This document shows, piece after piece, positions 20,793 through 32,474 of a stretch of DNA of 64,000 bases. The notes under the pieces were generated by a model, which ran no database searches, had not been told where the DNA came from, and saw nothing but the letters and a program-made list of their open reading frames with translations. Origin of the DNA: Laguncularia racemosa (taxonomy: Eukaryota > Streptophyta > Magnoliopsida > Myrtales > Combretaceae); NCBI GenBank assembly GCA_037954665.1, contig JBBMOL010000198.1, positions 186,001-250,000 on the forward strand, written 5' to 3'. Positions within the stretch are counted from its first letter, which is position 1. Every line of letters begins with the position of its first letter. A program made the position numbers and the translations under genes.

Positions 20793-21617
20793 TGATAGGA
20801 ATCAACCCTATGGTTCCAATAGTGGGGAAACCAAATTGGATACATGAGCCTAGATATCTACATGTTGTCATATTTATCAATAATACTTTATCTTTACATT
20901 GTAGCAAGTAAATTTTTTGGTTTTACAAGATGGCAAATAAAATGCACTAAGGATCAATTGTGGGTCATTCTTGGACTTACATGTACCGGTCCACAAGTGT
21001 TTTATTGAAGTGAAGAACCAGCCATTTTGAAGACTTATTGGTACTTGTATTTTTGTGTTTGAGAATTGGCCATTTGATTGGTTTTATTGTAATTTGGTTT
21101 TGTTGTTTTTACCCTAATTGGAGCAAGTATAAATACTTGCTAAGTAAGGTTTGGAGGGAGCTTTTTGAACTTGAGAAAAATCATCCTATTCTTGCTGTGA
21201 GGAGAGTCCTTTTCACGCAAACACAACTCTTATCAATTTCAATTAAAATTGTGGCGAGTTTGCTTAAGGAGTATTGTGGGTTATATCAATCCTCCTTAAG
21301 TTGCTTCTAATTATTTTCTAATGCGTCATATCTAGTTGTAATCGGTTGTGATACTTTGTTCATCTCTCACGTGAATTAGGCTTCCAATTTTCAAATTTGA
21401 TTCAATTCCAATTTGAGTGGAACTCGGTTCATTTTTATTGTTATCCTTTATATATTATACAATTGCATTTGATCCTCATCATAATTTGGCATTATTGTCA
21501 TTTGAATTCATGCAATTTAGGGTTCAAGTTCTTATTAGTGTCATGCCTTTTGTGAGATTGGTTTGGTGTTCACGCAATTGTCTTGGTGTTCTTGTAATTG
21601 GATTACTAGGCACATCA
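20793..21617 (+). mobile_element. 3' LTR of element B
   Basis: It starts TGATAGGAATC and ends GGCACATCA (825 bases). From 20,865 it matches 13,074 onward. It carries a perfect inverted repeat around TATA at 21,122-21,141. The flank after the end (GTCAA) is not a convincing duplication of the left flank (ATCAA or TCAAT). Confidence 0.8.
21122..21141 (+). promoter_or_regulatory. TATA box inside a perfect inverted repeat (element B LTR)
   Basis: AGCAAGTAT-AA-ATACTTGCT has nine-base arms around a two-base centre, and TATAAATA spans the centre. The same structure recurs in the related LTRs of elements C and J. Confidence 0.75.
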
Positions 21618-22371
21618 GTCAAGTGGAGATGTTGCTTTCTATGGTTTGGTTAAGGAAGCATTGTAGAAGGACATTGATTTCAAGAGGAAAGTAAAGAGGT
21701 TACCCGTTGGAATCACTCGATTCCGGTTAGAACTATGATGACCTTAAATAGGTGAGTGGGAAACTTTATGATATGCTACAATATTGTGTTATATTTTTTA
21801 TATGCTTTACGTATGTAAATTCACTTGCTTGGCTATAGTTGTAAATGGGTCGTGATTATTGCTATTTAAGTTATATAGGGGGGTTAAATGAGTTTAGAAA
21901 AGAAGTTACGAAGAAATTGGTAGTTAGATAAGTTATAGATGAATACTATTTTAATGATGTAGAGGATAGAATGGACTAAGGGTTTAGATATCACTATCTT
22001 AACGATAGTACTTTGCACCATTTTGCTAGTGCTATTACTATAGGCTTAATATCGTGATTTAAAATTGTTTTCTTCAAACAAAACTAAAATATATAAACCT
22101 AACTTTTCCTTCTTTAGCTACTGAGTAGGTATGCATAACTGGAATAAATTATATATATATATCATTATATACACATATCAGAATCTACTTCTGAATATGT
22201 ATATATGCTTAGACAAAATTATTTTCCTATTATATTTATAGAATACATTCTTGCATATAACTATACAAATCATAAGTGAAAATTTTTATTTTGCAAACTT
22301 TATAATTATATTTTCTTGCCCCTCTTAATAAGTGAGGGGAGGTGTCTAGTAAATTTATCCTTTAGTTAAAA

Positions 22372-22408
<37 letters not shown>

Positions 22409-23072
22409 ACACGTAGGTATTTAAGGATTTGGAAGGGATATATACTTATGTGGCTACCCTAATTGACTTTTGAATGCATAAAACTAGGCACTTGAGAGTT
22501 GAAATGGCATAGAGGTGTCATGAAACGATAATCGTAAATCAATCCCTAGTGATTAATTTGACGTTTAAGTGAGATAGCACAAAGGTGTCAAGAAATGAGA
22601 ACTATAGCTCAAACCCAAAGGGTTGATTTAACGGTAGATGAGATCGAGCTATATTACACTTTTATTGATTAGTCCCATACGATGATTAGTTTTAAAATTT
22701 ATTCAATCATGATTTGTGTCGAACTTGACTGATTCTGTTTGGTTAACTTAATCTTCTCGATTTCATTTGTGACATGTAATGGTTAATATCTCTTGTTGTG
22801 ATGAGTGTGGATGTAAGGTGTAATTGCTTTGCTTGATGGATTGATTGGGTTCCTAATGTTGTCATTAGATTTGTATTCCTTAAATGCTGATGTTTACTTT
22901 GTTACCTTAAGCATGGATTGGCCTGTGATTTTCTATCGCTTGATCACCCCGAACCAATTAATTAAAGAAGTAGACTTGATTAAAATTTGACATGCATTTA
23001 CACGAGACATTGCATGAGATTGAACGCCATCACTGCTATAGAACTCGCTAAAAGTGATTAGAGGATCGTTGC
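21618..23072 (+). mobile_element. Chromovirus-type LTR, left part
   Basis: It starts abruptly after the B LTR. Motifs such as CCGTTGGAATCACTCGATTCCGG-like text near 21,700 and a later GAGATAGCACAAAGGTGTC segment fit long Tekay/Del-type LTRs as I remember them. It ends at GTTGC 23,068-23,072, where Athila A is inserted, and continues at 42,882. No TG start is seen, so its 5' end is lost. Assignment to the Tekay group is tentative. Confidence 0.4.
22376..22404. repeat. (TA)n microsatellite
   Basis: About 14 uninterrupted TA units. Confidence 0.95.
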
Positions 23073-24790
23073 TGATGGGTGTCGAATCGAACAAAAATAA
23101 AAACCTACTCCTAGACAACGATATGATTTGCGTATAGTAGTGAGTAGGGTCGTATCCACAGGGATTGGTTAAATATATTTCTATTCAAAGAGAATAAAGA
23201 AGAAAAGAAAAATGGGGGGTTTTGTTGGTGAATCAAAATAATATTGAAACAAGATAATAAAATCGAATATTGATAAAAGCCTAGCCAAAGGAATCAAGAT
23301 AGTTTAATTCGAGGAATTGATCATCGATGCAAATGTTTTCTATTCTTATTTCTAGATAAACTGGTTATGGTTATTAACAAGCTCTAATAACCTATCTCTC
23401 CTTACTTCCTCGATAATCAAAACAAGCTCATTGATTATTTCTCTTATCGATTAGACAACCCTAAACAAGCTCTTAGGATTTAATCTATCAATAGCATTAA
23501 AAACAAGAGAGACCACCAATTCATGCCAGTAGATTATAAGATAACCTATTTAAACAAGATCATACATCTCCATAACATGAATTCGATCATCTATTTTATA
23601 ATCAAACATGTTATTGTGTCACCGAGACTAGAACTATCAAACAATTACGGATTTGACGTGCTAGTTGACAATATATTAACTTGCTAATTGAGTAGAAGAG
23701 CTTTAATTCATACCAATCAACAAAGATAATATTAACAAAACTTCTAGAAGATATATAAATATCTAAAAACAAAGAATAGATTAAAGACAACTCAGTTAGA
23801 TCTCACAATTCGTGGAGAATTAAACTTCAATGACCCTTTGGCTAGAAAATCTGCTTAGCTACACATGTTCATCATCAAAACGAAAATTAAAAGTAAAAAC
23901 ATGATAAGCCTCTGTTCCCGGTTTCCTTGCTCTGCCTCCTTCCTTTTTGTCTTCCAAATGATCCAAGATTATAAAAATCCTCTAAGGTTAGTTCTATTTA
24001 TATTGTTAAGGGAATGGGAGATGATCTTTTGCTAGCAAGATACGAAAATATCTTTCCTTTTTGATGTAAATCTCGAGAAGTGAATAATCGTCCGCCTGGC
24101 ACACCCTACAACATGGCTGTGGGTCAAGCCGTGCCTTCCTTTGTGTATAATTCACATATCATCTTCCGTGTCCAGTGTGTGCCACGTCTTCCACCACGGC
24201 TAGATATCAAGTCGTGCCTTCCTCTGGTGATTCTTCAACAATTTCTCCTCCTTGTTTAGTATATGGCACGTCTTCCATTTCAACTTCAACCACGTCTTCA
24301 ACCACGGCTTCCACCATGTCTTCCACCACGGCCAGATCACGAGCTGTGCCTCTCTCTGTTGATAGTCCACATTTCCACCTTCTTGTGCAGTGTATAGCAC
24401 GGCTTGCACTATGGCCGTATTATAAACCGTGCCTCCTTCTAGACAGATACACGGTTGTGTACTTCAACCGTGTATTTTCCCGTGGATTCTTCAAGACAGA
24501 TACACGGTCGTGTACTTCAATCATGTATTTTCCTGTGGCTTCAAAACTAAGTACACGGCCGTGTACTTCAACTACACGCCCATGTACTTTCCTCCGGTGG
24601 TGTAAATCCTTGCCTTTGATCCAAATTGTAGATGACTTCTCTAATTTACTTGAATTAGCACTCTTGACTCCATTTAACCTGATTTATCACCATAATAAAA
24701 TTAAGTACCATTTCCTTATGATTTCTATAAAATCAATAATAAATTAACACAATTCATACTATTAAGATTGAGTATAAAATGACTCTATCA
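23073..24790 (-). mobile_element. 3' LTR of Athila A
   Basis: Its 1,718 bases run from TGATAGAGTC (24,790) to the end read on the plus strand as TGATGGGTGTCG (23,073). The TATA box on the minus strand is at 23,995-24,002. AGGGTCGTATCCACAGGGATT (in two overlapping parts, 23,147-23,168) is the typical Athila end motif. U3 is rich in CACGG and CGTGTAC words. This copy lies in clean sequence. Confidence 0.9.
24441..24600 (-). repeat. 53-base tandem repeat of palindromic words in Athila U3
   Basis: Three copies start near 24,441, 24,494 and 24,547. Each holds TACACGGnnGTGTACTTCAA, an imperfect to perfect palindrome. To the left (24,285-24,340) a 12-base word of the form ACCACGGCTTCC is also repeated about four times. 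Confidence 0.8.
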
Positions 24791-24806
24791 AATTCCCCCA
24801 CACTTA
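24791..24806 (-). promoter_or_regulatory. Polypurine tract of Athila A
   Basis: The minus strand reads TAAGTGTGGGGGAATT directly before the LTR start TGATAGAG. Confidence 0.9.
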
Positions 24807-26065
24807 AACTCTTGCTTGTCCTCAAGCAATTGAATCAAATCAATTGAGAAATCCGTCATAGATTATACGAACTTTCTTTTCATCATTCTAAGCATCTATT
24901 CATTTGTAATTCATGACTTGTAATTTTAATGTCTACTACTTCAACCAAACTGGTTTCATGTGATCAAATTACCATGGACAAAATTTAATAGCTAATCTAA
25001 AAAAAAACAAACTTTAATCCTCATGTTTAGCAAAAGAATTTTTATTCAAAAGTAAATACTTAATCCACTAAGGAAAAACACCCAATTAAACTTCATTGGA
25101 TATTATCAAGTATATAATCCTTGCAACATAAAGTAAAAGCATATAGTATCAACTCTTTCCATAGATTTTCTCCCTTTTTATTATAAGTCTTGTTTAATTC
25201 AATGAATGTTTACATTCATTGTTCTTTTGATTTAATCAAGCATCTATTTTGACGGGTTTTTTGCCCGCTTCTTTTCATGAACTTTTGCCTTTTTCGCCCT
25301 TATCGTTATAGTGAGTTCATTGAGTCGCACATCCCGAGCTCATCACTCAAGTGACCGGGTTTTGAGATACCCCTACGGACTCTTCCTCACTCTAACATTC
25401 AAGTTTGAATACTCTTAACTCAATTATTTGAATTATTGGAGTAATGGCTATGCTTGATTTTTATTTTTTTTCACAACAACTTCAAAGAGTATATAGTTGC
25501 TAATATAACCTAGAAGTAAACTTGTTTATTTTTCACTTAGGGACTCGACCTACTCTTAGACTTCCAATTCTAAAGCTAAATACAAGGTAAATTTGTTTCT
25601 TAAAGATTTCACTACTTAATTTTAACCAAGTATTCTAATCACAACAGTAGGTGAGTAAAGCATTTAAACAAGTCAATTTCACATTTTGTAGATGCTTATT
25701 ACAACATTTAGTACAATCTCCAGATTTCATGATAATTTTGAAAAAAAAAAATTTCTTAAAATTGCTTAAGGACAAACATTCAAAGTATGAGTCAATTCTC
25801 TATTCTCTATATTTTATTATCCTCTCTCCCACACTTAGCTTAAACTGTGTCCTCACTGTTCCTAATTCAGCACAATAAAGAGGAATCAACACAAGAACAT
25901 TAGAGAATAAGAGAAAAGGAATACTGGTACTTCCCTGGTATGAAGTGTAGAGTAATTGGAGTTCTCCCCTTAAGCACTAGAGAGTGTTATCTGATATATA
26001 TACCCTTGTTGCAGCTAACCAAAAGAAAAAGAAAAATCAAAAGAAAACAAAACAAAATAAATTAA
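24807..26065 (-). other. 3' non-coding zone of Athila A
   Basis: Athila elements have a long region between pol and the polypurine tract that may carry an env-like frame. Here no frame with a membrane segment or env-like motif is seen on the minus strand, only AT-rich text with a relatively GC-rich block at 25,245-25,400. Confidence 0.55.
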
Positions 26066-26115
26066 TATGGGTTGCCTCCTATGAAGCGCCTTTCTTTAAC
26101 GTCTTTGGCTAGACG
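26066..26115 (-). other. Conserved non-coding block after Athila pol
   Basis: The minus strand reads GGCGCTTCATAGGAGGCAAC followed by CC. A near-identical word (GGCGCTTCGGGAGGCAACCC) is at 37,697-37,716 on the plus strand in element K, at the matching place after integrase. I recall this word as a constant feature after pol in plant Athila elements. Confidence 0.6.
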
Positions 26116-26124
26116 TTCCTGTAA

Positions 26125-27424
26125 TTAATCGCAATACTCAGGGTGAGTTAAACTGGTTTCTTCAATATTACATACTTGAAATCCTTCATAAAAAGGTTTC
26201 AAGCGATGACCATTGACTTTGAAGTTCTTGCCGGTTTCAAGACTTGCGACTCAAACTGCACCATGTGAAAATATGTTAGTAATAACAAAAGGACCAATCC
26301 ACCGTGATTGTAGTTTTCCAAAAACAACTTCAATCGAGAATGATAAAGTAGCTACTTTTTGACCTACAGAAAAATTCTTTCGGGAAATCATTTGATCATG
26401 AAAATTCTTTGTTTTTTCCTTGTAGATTTTAGTACTCTCATAAGCTTCTCTTCGAATTTCCTCAAGTTCTTGTATTGAAGTTTTTTGTGCTCACCAACCT
26501 CATCCATTCGCATGTTACATTGTTTTACAAGCCCAGTACGCCCTATGTTCCAGCTCCACAAGGAGGTGAACAAAACGGTTTGCCAAATATCAAACAGTAA
26601 GGAGACATACCTATAGGGTCTTGTAAGCTGTCCCGGTAGGCCCATAATGCATCTTCAAGTCTTGTACTCCAATCTTTCCTACTTGGATTGACGGTTTTTT
26701 TTCCAGAATAGACTTGATTTTCTCGATTTGAAACTTCTGCCAATCCATTGGTTTGAGGGTGGTATGCGGTGGAAGTGCGATGAGTGACCCTGTATTTTTT
26801 TAGTAGAGTTTCCACTACTCTATTACAAAAGTGTGTGCCACGATCACTGATAAGAGCCTTTGGTGTCCCGAACCTAGCAAAAATATGAGATTTAACAAAA
26901 TCCAGAACAACCTTGGCATCATTAGTTCGGGTCGCTTTGGCTTCCACCCATTTGAAACATAATCCACAGCAAGAAGGATGTAAACATTACCGAAAGAAGG
27001 AGGAAAAGGACCCATAAAATCAATACCCCATATATCAAATATTTCACAAGCAAGAATAGGGGTAAGTGGCATTTGGTCTCTACGTCCTAAGTTGCCAATT
27101 TTTTGACATCGTTCACAAGACTACAAAACATAAAAGAATCACGAAACAATGTAGGCCAAAACAAACCACACCCTAATACCTTTTGAGCTGTCCTCTTAGG
27201 GCCAAAGTGTCCACCACAATGCATATGAGTGACAAAATTGCAAGACAGAAGGAATATCGTCTTGAGAAATACACCTTATAAATGATCTCATCAGCACAAT
27301 GTTTCCACAAATATGGATCATCCCATACATAGTACTTAGCAGCACTTTTAATTTTATCTTTTTGAGCCCTAGACAAATCACTTGGTAGTGTCTCAGTAAA
27401 CCAAATAGTTGACAATATCAGCAT
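26125..27424 (-). pseudogene. Integrase of Athila A, broken by frameshifts
   Basis: Reading from 27,424 down, the N-terminal part shows KYYVWDDPYLWKHC and a zinc-finger His (FCHSYA). The core carries the first Asp in FDIWGIDFMGPFP (about 27,010-27,050), the second in LISDRGTHFCNRVVE (about 26,815-26,860), and the Glu in NGLAEVSNREN (about 26,715-26,750). All three catalytic residues survive, but in at least three frames. The C-terminal part (GPFVITNIFSHGAV, KVNGHRLKPFYEG) runs to TAA at 26,125-26,127. The frameshifts near 27,240, 26,940 and 26,600 look like single-base changes. Confidence 0.85.
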
Positions 27425-27504
27425 ACCACGGAATTTGTCTTTTGAATAGAAAGAAAGAGATATTCACCTGGAAAATCATCTTGTATTGGTGTTGACCCTT
27501 CACT

Positions 27505-28770
27505 GATAGGTATTCTACTGAGGTGGTCGGCAACTAAGTTTTCAGAGCCTTTCCTATCGCGTATTTCCAGATCAAACTCTTGTAATAAGAGTATCCATCG
27601 AATAAGTCTTGGTTTTGCCTCCTTCTTTTCGCGAGTAGGTATTTGAGAGCTGCATGATCAGAGTAAACAATTACCTTAGTACCAAGTAAATATGATCTGA
27701 ATTTTTTCTAATGCAAAAAAAAACAGCCAAGAGTTCTTTTTTCCATTGTGGAATAGTTGCATTGAGCATTATCCAATGTTCTGGAAGCGAAATAAATGAC
27801 AGAGAAGCTCTTCCAACTCTTTGGCTAAGAACGGCTCCAATTGCATAAATGCTCGCATCACACAATAATTTCAAAGGGAAGGTTCTAGTCAGGTGGTTGG
27901 ATGATTGAGAGCAGAAATAACTTATCCCTCAATGTGTCAAAAGCGTGCTTACAGACCTCATCGAACTCAAATGTCACTTCTTTTGCAGTAATCGACATAG
28001 GGGTTGAGTAATTTGGAAAAATCCTTGATGAAGCGTCGATAGAATCCTGCACATCCTTAGAAAAGAGCGAATTTCCCGTACACTTACAGGGTAAGGTAAA
28101 GATTTAATCAATTCTACCTTAGATTTATCGACTTCAAGCCCTTAGAGGATACAATATGACCTAAAATGAGACTCTGTTCAACCATAAAGTGACATTTTTT
28201 CATAATTTTAAACACTAGATTCTTATCTATACATCTTTGAAGCACTTTTGTAAGGTTGTCAAACATGAATCAAAAGAATTACCATAGACGGTGAAAGTCA
28301 TCCATGAAAACCTCTATGAATTTTCCACATAAATATGAAAAATAAACTAACCATACACCTTTGGAATGTGGTTGGGCATTGCAAAGCCCAAAAGGCATCC
28401 TTTGAAACACAAAATACCGAATGGACAAGTGAAAGTAGTCTTCCCTTAACTTCCCGGTGCCACGGGAAATTTGATGAAAACCTGAATAACCCTCAGACAA
28501 CAATAGTGAGAATGGCCAGCCAAACGTTCAAGCATCTGATCAAGAAAAGGAAAGGGAAGTGATCTTTTCTATTTTACGCATTTAAACCTCCTGTAATCAA
28601 CCACAAACCCTCCACCCCATTCTGAACCCGAGTAGGAATTTAACCACCATCAGAGTTTTCAATCACATCAAGCCTGTTTTCTTTGGAACAACTTGAATTG
28701 GACTTACCCATTTGCTACGGAAATGGATAGATCATACCTGCATCAAGAAGTTTCAAGATCCTTTCTTAAC
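27505..28770 (-). pseudogene. Reverse transcriptase and RNase H of Athila A, broken
   Basis: From 28,770 downward: ILKLLDAGMIYP (28,710-28,755), a stretch before the palm (about 28,600-28,680), then GYSGFHQI, FQRMPFGLCNAQ and the catalytic FMDDF (28,279-28,503). Athila RT usually has FMDDF where Tat has YVDDM. The thumb and connection follow (27,900-28,050), then RNase H with LCDASIYAIGAVLSQR (27,800-27,874), KKELLAVFF, and the end motif ADHLSRIP near 27,505-27,530. Several frameshifts and stops separate these blocks. Confidence 0.85.
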
Positions 28771-28779
28771 ACCTCCATC

Positions 28780-29599
28780 ATAGGCAGTTCAAACGACGCT
28801 GAACTTCCCTTAAAGGGTTTGCAATTTTCCAAAAATCTTGTGCTGCAGGGGGAGGGCTTAGTCCTTTTGATATGGGCTATGGACCATCCAAAGGCTTTTT
28901 TAAACTCTTTTAAACCCCCCCCCGATCAACTTTTCTTCTTCTAAAGTCTTAGTTTGTTAGAGACAAACACAACAAAAGTCTCATTTTCTCATAAGAAGAT
29001 GTACTTTAATGTTCGGGTAAGGGTTTTAATTCCAGCTTTGGTGCCTCACAATAGAGGAAGAAGTATTGTGTTAGAAGGGGGTAAATTAATGTAGACACAT
29101 TAGCTGTAATTTTAATGATTCCAAATCCCAAATCATGTCCTGCAAATCAAGGATATTACAACTTCTCCTTAAAGGTTTTTTTAATGCATTAATAGTAAGA
29201 CTCCTATGAAGTCAATTTAAACCCCCATCACGTCTATCAAAACAAATGTACCTATGTTAAGGGCCCAATTAAACATCCACAACAAAAACCGGGGAGATAT
29301 CACTAGTATATTTCAGGACATCATAAATGTTAAATTTAAATCACTTCACTACCCAAATTCCATAGTGAGGTTACCGCTTTGTACATCAATTTTCGTTCTG
29401 GATGTCTTAAGAAATGGTCTCCCTATAATATCATAAAAGGAATTAACGAGAATCATTATTCTCCATGTCAAGCACATAAAAATCTGCAGTGAAAACCCAA
29501 CCCATTAACTTGTACTAAAACATCTTCTAGGACCCCTCAGGAAAGACATTGACCTTTTCGCAAGTTGAACAATAACACCTGTTTCCCCTTTCAAGGGAC
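28780..29599 (-). other. Protease-RT linker zone of Athila A
   Basis: This is the position of the linker between protease and RT. I see no clean domain. Runs such as eight consecutive C at 28,916-28,923 suggest base-calling errors begin here. Confidence 0.45.
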
Positions 29600-29860
29600 C
29601 AACATTCAACATTGATAAACAGACAAAGGCATAAAATTGATTGAAGCTCCTAAATCACATATAGCTTTAACATTCCAAGATTACCTATTTTGCAAGGAAT
29701 GGTAAACATACCTGGATCCTTACATTTAAGAGGAACTTCTTCTGAAGAATTCTGAAACATTCTCACCCACACTAATCTTTTCATTACCTTTAGCTTTCTT
29801 TTGTAGTGCACAATTCTTTGAGAAATTTAGCATAAAAGAGGACTTGCTTAATTTCATCCA
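29600..29860 (-). pseudogene. Aspartic protease remnant of Athila A
   Basis: On the minus strand around 29,730-29,690 a segment reads LKCKDPGMFTIPC. Below it, in shifted frames, is the active-site strand around DLGASINF (about 29,640-29,670). This is the Athila-type protease, with Asp-Leu-Gly in place of Asp-Thr-Gly. Indels break it. Confidence 0.65.
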
Positions 29861-31013
29861 GCAAAGGAATATTTACCTCAACTTTTCAAAAGTTTCAAGA
29901 ATCTCTTTTTTTTTACTCATTTTTGGTTTTCCCCCAATTAGAAGGGAAAAAAGGTGCTGTTGTCTTTTCCTTTTGGGGGTTTTTAAGAGGGGTCCTTTGG
30001 GGTGGTTGTTTTGCGGTTTTTTTTTAAATTTATTTTCTTTCTCGTCTCTTTCCCCAAATTATTCGGTAATTTCCAAATTTTTTCCCCCAATTTTTTTCCA
30101 CTTCCAAGGGAATTGCGTTACGCTTTTTTTTTTGGGTTTGTTAAGTCTGAGAGGTAATTACCTTGAGTTTTTAAAACCGGTTTTAGAAGAAGCAAGTTGG
30201 CTTACCTGATTTTCAATTGTGAAGCCTGCTTTGTCTCATCCGAAATTTTTTTGTATTTTAAAAAAAAATTTAAAAAATTTTTTCCCCAAGAGCATACTTT
30301 AAATAAAGGGCTTTTTGGACTTGGTTTATGGCTTAGGTTTTGGAATTTTGGAATTTTTTGGTTTTTTCCATATCTAAGGGGTTGGATTCCCCCCCCCCAG
30401 TTAAAATATTGGTAGGGGGGAAATTTTTCCTTTTGGCTTTTCCGGGAATCCTCCTATAGCATTCCCCGCTCTGATTGTCATCTTCAAAGGACACCCCGTC
30501 ATAGGGTGAAAATTGGGGCAGCCAAATTCTACAAGCCTTTTCCCTTTTTGCATTTCCAAGAGCTATCCCAATCCAAAAGGGGGGCAGTTAAATTTTATGT
30601 TCAAGGTTGAAACCTTCCTCAAAATTTCCTTTTCCCTTAAGATGTTCATGGCCCCTACCCCCCAAAATTTTGCGAAAATTTGGAGCCTAATGGAGATCAA
30701 TTCCCCCGCTTGACCGGGTTTTAAAATTCCCAGGCCCTCCACTACACACCATCATCTTTTTCCTTTTTATCGGAAACAAAAGGCCTTAAAATTTTTTGGG
30801 GAAAGTTTTCAAATTCCCTGTTTTTGGAACCCCCCCAAAAAAAATTGCTTAAACCCTCCTAAAACTCTGAAGAACCGATCCCTTTTTTGATACCAAAATT
30901 TCTCTTTATACCAGCATCCCTAGAGCAGGGAAAAATTTTTCCAAGAAAACCTCACCATATCTATCCAAGGGGTTATAAACCTGGAGGCAAATAAAAAAAC
31001 CAATTTTAGCTTA
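29861..31013 (-). other. Unresolved 5' coding zone of Athila A
   Basis: By position this should be gag C-terminus to protease. The sequence is full of long runs of T, G and C and no domain can be followed. Apparent open stretches here are not credible. Confidence 0.4.
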
Positions 31014-32452
31014 TGATAGACCTTTTTATATTAATCTTTTATAAAATTGGGTTTAATTATTATTGTTTTTTAAAAATCAAAAAGGAAATTATTAATTCTA
31101 TTAGGTAAAACGGTTAAATGGGTAAGGTGAATTTTAAAAAAAATTAAAAAGATCTAAATTGGATAAAAACAAGGATTTAAAAACCCGGGGAGGGAATACG
31201 GGGTTTGTAATTGAAGTACAGACCGTGTACGGGTTTGAATCAACGGGAAGATAACGGAAAAACAGGGCCGTTTCGGAACCGTTTGAGGCTGCCGGGGCCA
31301 AACCGTGTTACACGGGAAAAAAGGGGGAAAAATGAGGATTTAAAATAAGAAAAGGCCTGGGTCCCCGTGGTGTCACCCGTGGGCGAAAAGGTTGGAGCCG
31401 GGGGGAAGCAACGCCCCAAGGGAGAACTTGTTCATCCGGGGAAGGCCGGTTGAAAAATCTACCGGGGGGGGGAACCGTGCTACACAGGGGCCCGGGAAAG
31501 TATACGTGAATTTGATGAGGGGGTCGTTGCCCACCCCGTGGGTAGGGGTGCCAGGCAGCGAAGATTCACTTTCAAATTTTTGGAAAAAGGGGAAAAATTT
31601 TTATTTTGCTAGAAAAAGATACTTTCATCCCTCTAAAAATTAAATGAAAACCCTAGGGGTGAGGCAACTTTTGTTTTTTTAATCGGAATTTTGGATCGTT
31701 GGAGGCAGACGGAAAAGGGGTTTCATCAGTCTCTATTTTTTTTTCGTTTAATTGATGAAATATAGCTAAGATTTTTACCAAAGGTCATAGAGTTTAATTC
31801 CCAAAATTGTGAGGTCAATTGATTGTTTTTAAAATTTTCGTTTTTCGGATTTTCATTATCTTTGACTTTTGTCTTATTTCTTTGTTGTTGGTAAATAGGG
31901 CTTTTTCAAAAATTAGAATTAATATTGTAATAGCACGTCAAATCCAATTGTTTGATTGTCGTCTCAGGAACAAAACATTTGATTTAAAATAGTGATAAAA
32001 TTCTGTTAGGAGGTTTGTGATATGTTTAAATAGGTATCTTAAATTCGGGCAAATTGGTGGTCTTTATTTTTTTAATGTTGGAATTAAAACCCTAAGCGTT
32101 TTTGGGGGTTGTCTAACGTAAGAAAAATCAAAGAGCTTCTCTTGGGTTTATCGGGGAAATACGGAGAAAATGGTTTTTGAGTTTTTAAAACCAAAACCTT
32201 TTCTGGAAAAAATAAAAACATTGCATCGTGACAATTCCTTAAATTAAATTTCCCTTGTTCTTTGGTGGTTTTCAATAACAATTTTTTTTTGTTTGACTTT
32301 TTTGATTCAAAAAAAACCCCCCCTCTTTTTTTTTCATCTTTTCCCCTTTTAAATAGAATATCTTTCCCCAACCCTATAATTCGCCCCTACCACCATATAT
32401 GAAATCATTAATTGCTAGGAGAGTTTTATTTTTTTGGATTCGACCCCATAAA
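31014..32452 (+). mobile_element. 5' LTR of element K
   Basis: It starts TGATAGACC, close to the Athila A LTR start. GGGGGAAGCAACGCCCCAAG followed by GGAGAACTT (about 31,400-31,430) is matched at 39,494-39,525 in the 3' LTR, as is GGATTCGACCCC near the end. The primer site follows at 32,458. Confidence 0.7.
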
Positions 32453-32457
32453 ATTTT

Positions 32458-32474
32458 TGGCCCCGTTCCGGGGG
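32458..32474 (+). promoter_or_regulatory. Primer binding site of element K (tRNA-Asp type)
   Basis: TGGCCCCGTTCCGGGGG matches the Athila site TGGCGCCGTTGCCGGGGA, complementary to plant tRNA-Asp, with a substitution and a missing base. Confidence 0.7.

Larger units (their letters stand above)
13075..21617 (+). mobile_element. Element B: short gag-protease Ty3/gypsy element, split by element C
   Basis: Two copies of one LTR flank a primer site, leader, gag and protease. The 5' LTR is in two pieces (13,075-13,780 and 17,906-17,958); the 3' LTR is 20,793-21,617. Without the nested element C, B is about 4.4 kb. RT, RNase H and integrase are absent: after protease the sequence goes straight to a short segment like the C-terminus of pol (about 20,700-20,792), then the polypurine tract. 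The first 72 bases of the LTR are missing from the 5' copy. The lineage within Ty3/gypsy is not resolved; a chromovirus relative is likely from the initiator-Met primer site. Confidence 0.8.

Noticed and set aside
21618..21640. tRNA-Asp primer site directly after the B LTR (TGGAGATGTTGC)
   Set aside because: Only nine of twelve bases match TGGCGCCGTTGC, and the following sequence is not an Athila leader.
24175..24747. A 190-codon open frame on the plus strand rich in Ser and Thr
   Set aside because: It lies antisense in the U3 of the Athila 3' LTR. The Ser-Thr runs come from the 12-base and 53-base repeats. No protein motif is present.
29844..30209. 121-codon plus-strand frame rich in Phe, Leu and Gly
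   Set aside because: It arises from runs of T and G in a low-quality block and lies opposite to the host element.
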